Positions 10,237 to 21,500 of a stretch of 64,000 nucleotides of DNA are shown in pieces. Origin of the DNA: Taenia hydatigena (taxonomy: Eukaryota > Platyhelminthes > Cestoda > Cyclophyllidea > Taeniidae). Every line of letters begins with the position of its first letter. The stretch's first letter is position 1. The DNA lies in assembly GCA_036345935.2 (NCBI GenBank), contig JADWOT020000002.1:868001-932000 (forward strand). Reading direction: 5' to 3'. Under the pieces are notes generated by a model. That model made no database searches. It was given only the letters and a program-made list of their open reading frames with translations, and was not told the DNA's origin. The position numbers and the translations under genes were made by a program.

Positions 10237-11584
10237 TTACGAAGTCTTGTCCTGTTGCGGGAGTTTAGTCCTCGCCCCATAGGTCAAGTCGCACGTGTCT
10301 GGTGGGCAGCGACTCACTGGAGCTTCGAAATGAACACAGACATCATTTGTAACACAGCCCAAGTCTTTCTCAACCTCAGTTCCACAAATCTTTGCCTTCT
10401 CTTTTGCTTCTTCGATTTGTTTGGCTTCTTCCATAGCTTCACAGAGAAGAATGTCTGCAAGAGCACCTTTGGCGTGGGGATGCTCCTTCATAAGTTCTTG
10501 AACGCAGTCATTACGGATGTTGTTGGTAGTCAGGTAGCTGCAAGGACTGGTGGGCGTCATAGAAAGTGTGACTTTTTGAAAGGGTGTCACTGTGTGCCAC
10601 GGAACAGTTTCTAGCATTCGAGAGAAGATCTGAAGAGTTTTTGGTAAGACCTGAAACTCACCTCAATAGCCGCTTCAAATTTTTCGCATTCAGTCAAATA
10701 AATAGGTGGTTTAATATCGGTTGCTGGCTCAACCTTGAGGAAGATGGGACCCCACACCGTTGCCAGAGTCTTCCGCATATTCATCAATTGGTGCCCATAG
10801 GAAATGCGTAAGAGGTGGCTCAGATATCGTCCAATTGCAATCGCTGCGCTCATTTCAACCTCTGGGAGGTGGGTCAGGAATTGAATAACCGTTCTTGGCA
10901 GATGTCTACGTGAAAAGAAAGACGTTACTTGAGTTTGAGGAATGATAAAATCTACCTTCCAATGTTATATGCGGTTTCTTTTCCACGATAAATCCAAACC
11001 AGAAAAGGGCCGCGATGTTTGAGGTAAGAGAGAAGCACGGCCAGGGCTCGTTCTGGCCTCAAGTCAATGCATTCAATGAGTTCCATTTTGCAGGGAAAGC
11101 ATATGTAGCGTTGAACAGCTGCAAAGGTCAAGAAAACCAGGAATAAATCTGGAGACAGGGAGAAGAGAGGTGGATTCCTGCACGATGGATGGAGGGACGA
11201 AGAGGTGGTTTGACGCATTAACACTTACCGCGTTCAACACAGTCCTCTCTGTGCCAAGGCTCTGTATACATCGTGATGCCTCGGCAAATATCCGCATCAG
11301 GCATTCTTCGACCACACGGATCATCGAAAGTTGCCTTCTCCAAGTGCATCGTCCTCGTGGCGGAGTACACTGATCTCGCCAAAATGGGCAGACAAATCTA
11401 CATAATTCAAATTAAAGGAGACAGAAGAAAGCTCAGAGGAAGGCCAATTTACCTCCGTCACGGCGTGGGGATCCCAGAACCCCGGTTTCGAGCACCAATC
11501 GGGGCGAATGCACGGTTTGAAGCAGTAGTCGACGGGCGAACGAGCCGCAGGAAAACAGCAAGTTGTGTACTCGGTAGTGGTCAT
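10237..11584 (-). CDS. Five-exon protein with weak RhoGAP-like region
   Basis: Predicted 366 aa. Exons in transcription order: 11584-11453, 11397-11229, 11118-10956, 10905-10662, 10629-10237. The introns are 55, 110, 50 and 32 bp and all phases agree (0, 1, 2, 0). The middle of the protein resembles the C-terminal half of a RhoGAP domain: FLTHLPEVEMSAAIAIGRYL, then LSHLLRISYGHQLMNMRKTL and ATVWGPIFLK, comparable to the family pattern L..L..HL..V......NKM...NLA..FGP.LL. The catalytic Arg-finger motif (GIFR.SG) is not seen, so GTPase-activating function is doubtful. The N-terminus is Cys-rich (TTCCFPAARSPVDYCFKPCI). The C-terminus has a Glu/Lys/Ala helix (EAMEEAKQIEEAKEKAK) and more cysteines. 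It starts head to head with the gene at 12066, with 481 bases between the two start codons, so a shared promoter is possible. Confidence 0.6.
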
Positions 11585-12065
11585 CCTCCTTCCCCTTTAT
11601 TTTTAATGCCTTCACGAGGCGGATGAGAGACAAATCGATACGCTGCTACAGGAGGCGCGAAATTTTAAATCGGGCGCGCGGCTTGAACTGGTGTGCGGCG
11701 GAGGAGGAGTTAGAGGTCCCCCGGTGGAAGCATGCGAGAAAATGGACCTCCATGTCACGTAGTTGGGACGGAGGTAACGCCCTAGGCTGAGCGCAAACTT
11801 TTTGCCCATGAATTTGTTCTGTTTTTAAGAGACAGACAGGTGGGCGGTTGAATGGATGGATGGGTGGTTCATGCTTGGGTGAGTGGACGGGTGGATAGAT
11901 GGATATGGAGTTTCCTCACCCGACAGTCAAGTTGGCTAGAGGCAGACGGATTTGAATGAAAGAAAAGAAATAAAATGATCACGTGACTTAGAGGCCGTCC
12001 GACGCCCAAAGTGTCTCCCTCATGCCAACAACCTTCAAAATCACGTGATTACCATCCGCTAGGTG
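11585..12065. promoter_or_regulatory. Divergent intergenic promoter region
   Basis: Separates the start codons of two head-to-head genes. It contains a degenerate GGAT/TGGA tetranucleotide run at about 11840-11910. No clear TATA box is visible for either gene. Confidence 0.4.
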
Positions 12066-13019
12066 ATGTTCACCCTCTCTGTGGATCCCCTTCAACCGGG
12101 TTGGTTCTCAGCCAAGTTCTACGCACTTACTGGACACGATGTGACCCAACGTCAAGTGCTTGACGGCTTCCTTCAATGTGGTAGACCCTCCAAAATTCGA
12201 CCATTGCATAATGTTTCCATACAGGTGACGCCTACTTTATCACCAATCCCAGAATACCCTTCTTCGTCTTCCTCTCATTCGGTAGCCAATCAGCAGAGCT
12301 TTAAAAACGTGGAAATAATTAAATCGTGCGAATTCGTTGACGCTAATCGGCATGAGAGAGTGAGTGTTTGCATTGTTAGGTCGCACTCGGCAAGCCTGGA
12401 GCTGTGTCGAGCATACACTAAATCGCAACAAACAGCGACATTCCTGGTGTACACACGAGATCGTTGGTACCTCTGTCGACAGAAACCCGGATGTTCACCA
12501 AAGATGGTATGCGAGATCAATCGGATGATGTTCAACAGCGGCACCCAGGTTCAGGAAGATGAGATCACAAGTTTGAGAGATGTAGAAGTTCAGACTGTGG
12601 GAAGATACGAGGAGGTTATGATAGACTACAAACTGTCAAAAGCAAAGCGGGTACAAAATAGGGCATGTGGTGATGACTCCAGTTGTACTACGGTGGTTAC
12701 AGTGGAGGATGTCGATGTGGAAGGCGACATGGAGACGTGCGAAGTGACTATTGAGGCGGATCAGAGATCTAGACTGTCTCGGGCATCATTCACTGCATCA
12801 GAGACGTTGGACCAAATAACCACAGATTCAGCGTTTGCGACGAAACGGGTGAGAGAGACGAAGGCGAATAAGAAATTGGTGAGGAAGGCGCCACGAAGCA
12901 GCCACCTAGTCCGACCGAATGAGACGGTGGGCGCGACTACAGACAGTACGCTAAGGGAATGCTCAGACGGTGAATTAAACAGTTCCTGTCCTTGTGCGAA
13001 ATGCCAGTGTAAAATATAA
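12066..13019 (+). CDS. Intronless hypothetical protein, 317 aa
   Basis: A single open frame from ATG (12066) to TAA. The ATG follows a GTG in the same frame and a CTAG that could be an acceptor for a 5' UTR exon. The protein is not recognised. Visible features are a Ser run (PSSSSSHS) near residue 70, an aromatic and basic block FLVYTRDRWYLCRQKPGC near 145, a central acidic region with DVDVEGDMET, a basic region ATKRVRETKANKKLVRKAPR near 265, and a Cys-rich C-terminus CPCAKCQCKI. There is no signal peptide or membrane segment. A small region around the RDRWYLCR motif could be a compact folded domain. Being intronless among intron-rich neighbours, it might be a retrocopy. No function is proposed. 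Confidence 0.55.
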   Translation: MFTLSVDPLQPGWFSAKFYALTGHDVTQRQVLDGFLQCGRPSKIRPLHNVSIQVTPTLSPIPEYPSSSSSHSVANQQSFKNVEIIKSCEFVDANRHERVSVCIVRSHSASLELCRAYTKSQQTATFLVYTRDRWYLCRQKPGCSPKMVCEINRMMFNSGTQVQEDEITSLRDVEVQTVGRYEEVMIDYKLSKAKRVQNRACGDDSSCTTVVTVEDVDVEGDMETCEVTIEADQRSRLSRASFTASETLDQITTDSAFATKRVRETKANKKLVRKAPRSSHLVRPNETVGATTDSTLRECSDGELNSSCPCAKCQCKI

Positions 13020-13220
13020 ACTGAAGCAAGAGCTGGAACACATTTATTTTAAAAATTACCTTTAAAATTACAACTAAATACGCGAATGGGTAAATGCCTT
13101 CCAAAAAACGTTTGCTAGGATAATGAAATGAAAAGCTGTTAACAAAAACAAACGTTGCTTGTAAATAATGGGTTAGCATACGCCTTATATTCCTGTAAAT
13201 GCATTGTGGATTTGCTAGAA

Positions 13221-13416
13221 ACTGATGTAGTACTTTGTTCGTTGGAACTACTGGTTCCGGTCAAGGTGACAGAGGTGGCCGTACTGCCCTAGCTGCGTGG
13301 GCTGGTCTCCGGGCCATGCCGGTACCCTATTTCACTCTGTCCGTTGAATATATATATTCTACCCTAGCATTTTGCCTTCTTTTGCCTTCGAGGGAGTCTC
13401 GGGACGCTACAACTGA
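13221..13416 (+). mobile_element. Solo LTR with 5-bp target-site duplication
   Basis: The element spans 13226-13411 (186 bp). It begins TGTAGTACTTTG and ends GGGACGCTACA, giving the canonical TG...CA termini. The flanks are the identical 5-mers ACTGA (13221-13225 and 13412-13416). A second related copy lies at 51361. No internal sequence or partner LTR is present, so this is a solo LTR left by recombination. Short LTRs of this size suit a non-autonomous TRIM-type retrotransposon, a group reported from taeniid tapeworms, but assignment to a named family was not tested. Confidence 0.85.
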
Positions 13417-13819
13417 CGTATCTAGTGCAAGAATCAATTTTGCGCCTGATTTGATACTGCTAAAATTATCAATAAGCATAAAATAAGCCTGTGGATGATC
13501 GAATATCCGCTCAAAAATTAATTACTGGTCTAAAGACATCTAAGTCTGGGGAAATCCATTTGTACTGCCTAAGGTTATTCGTCATCTATCATTTTTCGGA
13601 AATTTATGCCAAAAGAATTGTACAAATCACCGTATGCTATAAGTTCTTTGCTAGTTTCCATAGATTTTAATAGCGCCCAGAATTTATTTTGATTTTTGTA
13701 CTTGTAGTACTCACTGCAATATGCATCAGAATTAGTTGGCGCGAAGTTGTTTTACGTGTCCAATTAAATGGCAACATACTCAAATGGTGGTGGCGGGGAG
13801 TACTGGTTCACATTTGCCA

Positions 13820-16800
13820 GATAATGTCTTCGGTGCTTAAGGAGGGTTCTCTTGAAAAGTGGTCTGACGGCAAAAAGTCATTCCATTCTGCCTATGCAAA
13901 GCTCCTCAGCAATGGCTACTTCCAATGGTTTGATTCAATGAGCTCATCTTCTCCCAAACGTAGTATTGATATAAGGGTTCGTTGATTTCCTGTGAAAGTC
14001 TAATTCATTTAGGCCGTTTCATCGTTTTTGGCGTTCGGGCCTGTCTTGCATCAGGTTCCTTGCAAACCGTCTGTTTTTTCTGAATCGGACATTGAGCGGT
14101 CTTTTGGTGTTCCTCATGAGGCCCATCAAGGAACAGCCGTCACATTTTTTAGATGTTCAAGTCAAGCGGAGATGGCGTAAGACCACACGTTTTTTATGGA
14201 ATGCGATTCGCTTTAGTGCGCATCTTTTAATGATTGTTTGAATATCAATGTTACTGTTACTGTCCTTACGATGCTTTTACCATTTTTTAGTTCATGGATG
14301 GACGCAGTGAACCGTTTGGTAAGCTAGGCTGCTTTTCTTTCACATTCACTCACTTTAGTTATTTGGCAATATGGGAGTGAACCCCGAAGTAGTTCCTCAG
14401 CAAACCGTTCCGGTTCAGTCCGGACCTTACCAGTCCTACGGACCTCCTTTTGGATCTTACCCACATCAGCCCGCGATGGCGCCTCCCCCGCTACCTCCTG
14501 GTGTTGCTAGTGAGTTCAAATATTACCTACTTTTTGCCATTCTCTTCTCATCTACTAGGCTTCCACCTCTTTTATCTTTGGGTATCCAGCTTCTTCTGTC
14601 AGTAAAGTAGCTCGTCATCGACGTCTTTACTCGATCTTATGAGTACGAACCCAGACAACACTTACTTTTTTCTTTGGTACCGATGTCATAGCACTCTGTT
14701 TTTCCCTCATCAACTTGCGTTATAGTGATTCCCGGCCATCCTCTTTTTCACTTCTTTGTTAGCTTCCTTGGCCTACTTCTACTATTTGGTGCCCCTTTCA
14801 ATTCTCCTTTGCACTCTACAAAAAATAACTGCTAGGTGTATAACTGTTTGCGGGTTAGTTTGTCCGCTGCGTACAGTTAAATCATGTGACGCTAACATTT
14901 CTCTACCGGTGCCATATGACGTGCCAGTAGATTTTTATGGCGTGTAAGGGCCGTGTAGAGCTGTCAGCACAGCTAATAGCACTGACAAAGTAATTATCTA
15001 TGCAGTATTACGCCCACTTTGAATGTTGTTTAGCGCATCCGTCACGTGTTGAGCCTCGCGCTCAGCTCCCCTTCTCTCTTTCCCGGTTATTGGCGTTGGG
15101 GGATGCATTGCAATCGCCCACGCGCAAAGTGGGTAGGCAGTCATCACGATTTCACGAATTCGTGGCATGGTTTGATGCCTCTTCTACCGAACTAGTTGGA
15201 AGACAGCCCTGAAGCTGTCCGGTCATCACTCTGGTGGTTGTTAGCTCGCGCAAGCATCCGATCAGTCTAGTCTTGATATAATTTACAAGTCGAGGTGGGA
15301 GATTGCATCACAAAAAATACAATCACGATTCTTCTAGAGCGTCTACGAAAGCGGGTGATTGTTTCATAAGATTCTCCTAAGTGGGTTAGTGTATACTCAC
15401 CCCCAACCCCACATGACACCACGTATGGCGTTCAGGTGATGCAATTAGCGTGTAGAATACAGTACCAAAATTTTTTGTGATTCTCTGCCGAATCAATAGA
15501 TCTCAGAATGCTTGCACGAGCTAAAGGGTTCCATTTCATGCAGTAGTTGAGTGAATCCTGAAACACACACTCCTACGTGCTCTCCGTTGTGGTCAGAAAC
15601 TCTACTCAAATGTCTTTGAGATGATTGTAACCTCAGAAGGTATTCTTGTTTTGATGGCCTGGAAGCTTTTTATTTGCATGCCTGACCATTTCAGGACGTC
15701 GCGGTCTCGTTCAGTCCATTCTGGCCGTCCAGCATTACGCACAGATGTACTTTAAGTGTACCAGTGCTCTCTTTACCGTCAAGGTCAACCAAGTTATGTG
15801 CATATCCAAAGGGCGGAAGTGCCCCGTGTTAGCACCAATTTCTATCAGATGGTGACGTATCCTCCCCCTCATTCATCCACGTCATTGTTACTCGGACTCC
15901 TTCCGCTAAGAACCATTTAGGCAGAAACTGAAAGCGATCTTTCGTGATGTGGTAATGGGAATGTTTTTCCTCTCCGTACTCCACTTAAGCACCGGAGCTA
16001 CTCACTCGGACTATGGTCCTCCATGGTGTCGTTGAGGGCGATGATTATTTCAGCTGACTGCTCAGTCATCACGCCTCGTGATTAACTAGATTAAGTAGTA
16101 CCTCTCAAGGGTGCTCTAGGATGATGCGAAATGAGATCTTAAACTTTGGGGGAAGGGATGAGGGCTTAATTGCCACCATCGGAAGCTACTCAGCATCTTG
16201 TAGCAGTTGGTTAATGAAATGCTGTTGTACCACGCCGGGGGTGGAGACTTTTGTGAATGAGGTGCGTTGTAATCCTTTCACGAGCCAAATTCGGCGAATT
16301 CGGAACGCTTTACTTCCTGCCTTTGAAGGTGCTCTCAGTGGTATCAGTCGGAATGAGGAGATACGGCTCCTCTGAACAGCCAATGGGATCGCTGGAGTAG
16401 ATGGATCTCAAGTGTAATGGACTAAAAACCGTTTTCATATGACAGCCTCCTCGCCGTTAGTCGTTGGATAACTCGTTTTTCATGTAGCAATGTAAAATAC
16501 ACAGTTTTACACGTGAAAAGTGATGGGTCACATGAATTCACTGCAAGTGGGTGTATGTGACCACGTAGCCAATGGAGGAGGTTAATTTGATTACTCTCTT
16601 CATCGCCCACCAACTCATCTCCTCATAGCTTTCTGGTGAAGTTTTTCTAAATGGTTCGAAATGACTGGAATTGTTTCATCACTCCCTCCCCCTTCCCCTC
16701 AATTATCTGGTCATTCTGGACTTGTTTATCTCCTTTCAACTTCGTCCACCGCCTCCCTATCTGCCCATTCGTCTATCTGTGCTTTCATTCACATTGTGCC

Positions 16801-18468
16801 CATCTACTGATGATTCCCGGGACTGTTGGAATCATCCAGGCGTCAGTGGTTTTTGTCTTCAACCTCAGGGTCCTACATTCCGGATCCCCGTGTCAATCAG
16901 TTCCGGATATCTCCCTCTGCTCCTCCTAGTCATTCACCTCCAGCCCACCCGTTCATTCATTCTCTCATTTTTCTTTCCTCCCTCCTGGATTTCTGTAGCG
17001 TTGACCCGCTCGTTTTTCCGTCCTGGGTGCGTCTGTCCCTCTTGGATCTATCCACCACACCCATCCATCATCGTCTTCGAATTGCTGATATTTTTCAATA
17101 CCATTCATTTCTCCGGCTTCTGTTTATTTCCTCCAAATACCTCCACTCTTTCGTTTTTCTACTCCATATCCTTGAATTCCTCTTGGATCTAACTCTCCCT
17201 GATCCATCAGTTCCTCCACGTTTGGCCTATCAATCCACATCTGTCCACTCGCCTGTCACCGACCTTTGTTGAACCCTCTTCAGTATGCATTCAACCCTAT
17301 TTTATTCGTGATCCACACCTTTCTAGATCCATTCCATTTAATCGTTTATCCTTTGTTCCATCTACCATTCTTAGGTCCATTCATCACCCATCCATGACTT
17401 CAACATCTCTTTTTCAACTCGTTCATCACCCTCCAATTAATTCGGCCTCCACATTTCTACTCATTCATTCATTCATTCATTCATTCATTCATTCCTGTCC
17501 GTCAATTCTCGATCAACTTATTCATCCACTCCAGATCGTTCCATCTTCACCGGATCCATTCATCACTGATCTGTCTATACCGTTTATACCTATACCTTCC
17601 TGTCCCAAGTTCACGCGATGCCTAGCTATTGACCCCTCCAGGATTCATTCGTTCCGACGCCATCGTTCTTTCATTCACATTCCAGCTTGTACATCACTTT
17701 CCGACCTTGGTCATTCACAATGATGGACATGCCCACTTATTCAGTCTCCACTTCCTTCCAAATTCGGACACGCATCACCGCCCGTCCAGTCATCCTTCCC
17801 CCACTCTATCTCAGTACTTTGGTCAATCCCCCAACTTTCATCTAGGATTTATTCATCCAGCGAAACTGTGCACACCATTCGCCTTTCAGACTATCCAGGG
17901 CCCGCCCAACCCCCTCCATACGTACAACCGCCAATGGGAGCGCCCTATTCGGCACCACAACCGATGCAGCCGCCACCGGGTGCACCCTACGGCGCCTATC
18001 CTACCAACAATCAACCCGTTGCTGGTCCGAGTTACAACTACTATCCGTCGGCCCAGCAACCAGTGCCTAGCCAGCAGCCACAACAACAGCAGCAGCAGCA
18101 GGTCTTCTACGACAAGAATGGCAAGCCCTACACCATTATCTACAAGGATGGCAAGCCAAAGAAAAAGAAGTGGAAGAAGGCTGCTCTTGGTGAGTGTCTC
18201 TGTGTACTCTGTCAAATGGAGGTTTTTTTTAAAGGTGAAATGGATTGAAAGGTCTTTGCCCTGTTCCGTTCCAGGCCTTGCAGCTGGAGCAGCAACAGGC
18301 TACGTAGCGGGTAAGATGTTCGGTGGCCTTGGTCGTGCTCTCGGCTATGGTCTCGGGGGGTGGGGTGGTGGCTGGGGCCGCCCCTTCTACGGTGGTGGTG
18401 GCTTCGGTCGCTGGGGCAGTTGGTCCTCGTTGAGCTCCTTCAGCAGCTCTGGTGGATGGTCCTCTTAG
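13820..18468 (+). CDS. PH-domain protein with proline-rich and glycine-rich tail
   Basis: Predicted 329 aa, start codon ATG 13824. Exons: 13824-13976, 14013-14176, 14291-14318, 14359-14509, 17890-18189, 18275-18468. Introns are 36, 114, 40, 3380 and 85 bp, with phases 0, 2, 0, 1, 1. Residues 1 to about 115 read as a pleckstrin-homology domain. It starts with SSVLKEGSLEKWSDGKKSFH, carries FHSAYAKLLSNGYFQWFDS, and closes with the typical C-terminal helix AEMASWMDAVNRL. PH domains bind phosphoinositides or proteins at membranes. Next come a Pro/Gln/Tyr-rich linker, a lysine block (KDGKPKKKKWKKA), a glycine-zipper-like segment GLAAGAATGYVAGKMFGG, and a Gly/Trp/Ser tail. The tail may insert into or lie on membranes, or self-associate; that is inference. 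A very short exon of 28 bases is needed for the PH helix. The protein family was not identified beyond the domain. Confidence 0.75.
14510..17889 (+). other. Large intron of the PH-domain gene
   Basis: Holds no supported nested gene. From about 16650 to 17870 it is pyrimidine-rich on the coding strand, made of degraded CATC and ATTC tetranucleotide units, and long open frames there reflect that composition. Confidence 0.6.
17460..17494 (+). repeat. (ATTC)n microsatellite
   Basis: About eight perfect TTCA/ATTC units inside the larger degenerate tetranucleotide region of the intron. Confidence 0.9.
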
Positions 18469-18581
18469 GCTATCCTCCTCTCACATTGGCTTTGTTGCAT
18501 CTATTTCGTGGAGTTTCTTTTTCTTTTCTTTTCCTTCTCCTTCTAATCACTCATCTTGTGCTAGAGGCAATCATTTTGATT

Positions 18582-18587
18582 AATAAA
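18582..18587 (+). promoter_or_regulatory. Polyadenylation signal AATAAA
   Basis: AATAAA 114 bases after the stop codon of the PH-domain gene, in the context GATTAATAAACGC. Confidence 0.55.
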
Positions 18588-18599
18588 CGCTTTAGCAGA

Positions 18600-21500
18600 C
18601 TATTCTTTGCTTGGATAGATGGCTGATAACCGAGAGGGTGGTGAATGAAGTGATCTTTTATGGCTCAGAGTGCGGCATGTGTGAACAGTCATAGTGAATG
18701 TTTACTCCGGCCCCGTGGCCTACATCGAAATCTCACTCATGTGATGTGTTGGCATCTGATAATATGGCTCAGTCTTCCAAGTGCCACCATCTTTGCAGGA
18801 GTAAATAGCTAAATACCAGTTTTCTGGAAAGTTGTGTCTGCTTTAATAAAAAGTTGGGAGCTATTAGTCAGCTTTGGGGGGCCGATTGCAATAACATGGT
18901 TAGAATGAATATTTTCACTGGAGGAAAGTAGCGAGCCCTCCTTTTGGTGGTGACGTAGTGATTTCACTCATCGGACGGCTGTCAGCCGAATTTACCTACT
19001 TATGTGTTTAAGTAGCATCTATTACACCAAATTTATCATGACTTGGTGAGCTGGGTTTAAGACTCTGAGGAAGCCGGGACGCTTGTCTAGTTATCTCTGT
19101 ATCGCCAGTCAAACCTTTAAGACAAAGAATAATTTTTAATTAAATTCGAGGCTTTTAAAGTAAAGGGAAAATCGGTTGTTGGGCAAAACTGAGCCCTTAT
19201 TGCAAACGAAAGGCTTGGTTCGTATGACAGGTTTCCAGAGGGTTATAGAGCTATTGAAGTAGTTTTTGGTTTTGTTGATGGAGAGGAGTCCTTCCTATCG
19301 AAACCTGCCACAGTAATGACAATCGTGTGAAATTGCTTAAACGAAGTCGCTGTAGTGCCTTAACGGTTTGCTTGGCTCATTATCTGGGGATCACACCTTT
19401 GTCAAAGGAACTGGTGTGCCACACACTCGTTCTTTCTATTTTTTGCAAAATCGAATCAACTGATCCGTAGATCTGAGTATGTATTTTTTCGATTTTTCCA
19501 TAAAGTCAATGAGAATTCTCGAGCTTACCAAGGAGCATTACCGTGGTTTGAAGTAGTATTCATCTTGCCAAGCACATACTTTACTGTGTCATCTCCCTTA
19601 TTTCGCGCCTCCTTTGAATCCTTACAGGCGACAATTGTGCTGTTGCAAATAAAATAGATTCTCTGCTAGTCCCAAACAACTGTAAATGCAAAGCAAATTG
19701 GTTTGTAATTTATAGTCATGATTTAAACAAATATCCCTTCACTAAAACTCATAAATAACCAGTCAATGTTAAACAATCAAAGTGACCTACATGCCCGCTT
19801 TAAATCTTTACCTTGCTGCTAGTTTCCGTGCGCATGACCTTCACATTCTTTAAATTCCTGCTTAATAAAACTTCCCTTAAAAGCGAGCCTTTTTTCATCA
19901 ACCTTCTTATAGCATTCGTGAAAGTATTACAGAATCTCGCTTCTCATAAGGGGATGATGCGTCGACAGACTGTCAACGCTACTCTTGAGACGTTGTCACT
20001 TCACGTAATGATTGCAACACCATGATTAGCTTATGCAAAGTTGTTTGTTAATAGCTGGCAAAGTTGATCACGAGGAATAATCTAAATTAAGCTACGAGTA
20101 ACGGAAAATACCGTTTCTTAAAAGCGTTGGAAGTGCTTATGTCAGTGCCTTTGATCTTCAAGGTTTAGTTCATTTTGTTATCGGTGTGCGTGTCAATGTC
20201 ATCCAGGTTCTAGGCGCCAAATAGTAGGAGTTCGATTGTTTTCTGTTGGATCAGGTCCAAAAAGGACGCTGTCACATAATTCTTGCGCACGAGAAGCCAC
20301 ATAACTTGGATAAACACCCAGTAATTTTTAGCAAATCTGCTAGAATAACTTGGTTACATACGTCTATAGTCACTGCACTTAGTCAAGACACTAGTGAAAT
20401 CATTCAATCCTAATCCGGTGTCCATCAGATTGGGTAAATGTGGATGTTTGCTAAAATTGCAATATGGTCGGACGAATCCAGCTAACCTCTTTAACAAAAT
20501 AATTGCCGGTTTCGTTTTAAGAGTAATGGATGACCGTGTTTCACAGACGCGTAAAAGGAGCTTCTTTACTGGAAAAAAATGAGGGTTAACACGTTCTTCA
20601 GCAAATTCGATATACGATTGGCTGGGATTGAACAACCTTGACCCAACCAATCAACAACCCAAACACTAGTGTTTCATTAAGCGTCGGGAAATACGCTTTT
20701 GAGAATGCGTTTGACAAAACCTATTTCTAACAAATAATACCCGAAGGAAACTTCTTGATTTAGCGCATTCCTCGATTCACCATCATTATAATTCGCCACC
20801 GCTTTTCAGTGCGACGCAAGCTAGCTGACAGCTCCCTTCTAGCAAGGCAAAGTGGCTTGTCTCCGGCACATAAAACCCATAGTCACCGTTCGCATTTCCG
20901 CCCTTATTTCGCCGTCTTAACAGCTTTTTCTAACGCCACGGTGGGGTGTGTGGCAATCCAGTTCCTTGTAGCTCGGGTGAAAGCCATTCTAAAAATCAAA
21001 ACCTCCCAAAGCCTTACCTACGCCCTACGCGCAGTGCAATGGGGGATTTGGAGGCATACGATACGAGGTGTGGAATATTGCGTTGTCGTGACATCAACCG
21101 ACCAGTCTCTGCCGTTGTTCGTGGAACAGCAGCTTCCAACTTGTACACCTTCATTTTGTGACAGGCGCTGCCAAAGAGCAGACAAAATTCAATTATAATT
21201 GTGGTTTGACGTTCTGTGAGTGAACAACTCTGTGCATTGGGCCGCACTGTATACGCACTCACGCATAGACAGAACAAGCATAGTCTTTGAAGAGAAAGTG
21301 ACGAGCGGGCTGATTGACCCACCAATAAGTTAGTCAGACTTGACCTCCTCCCTTTTGGGCCCTTTATCACTCTTTAATGAGTGTGGTACCAATTCGCTTG
21401 GTAGCAGCTGCCACAACTTCACCATCCCAGTCGGTGCAGCAAAATTGACTCAGCAGCGTCAGTCGCCCAAACAATTACCGCATATCGCTTCACATATCTA

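Noticed and set aside
16651..17723. Overlapping plus-strand frames rich in Ser, Pro, His and Ile
   Set aside because: They follow the decayed tetranucleotide composition of an intron and lack domains.
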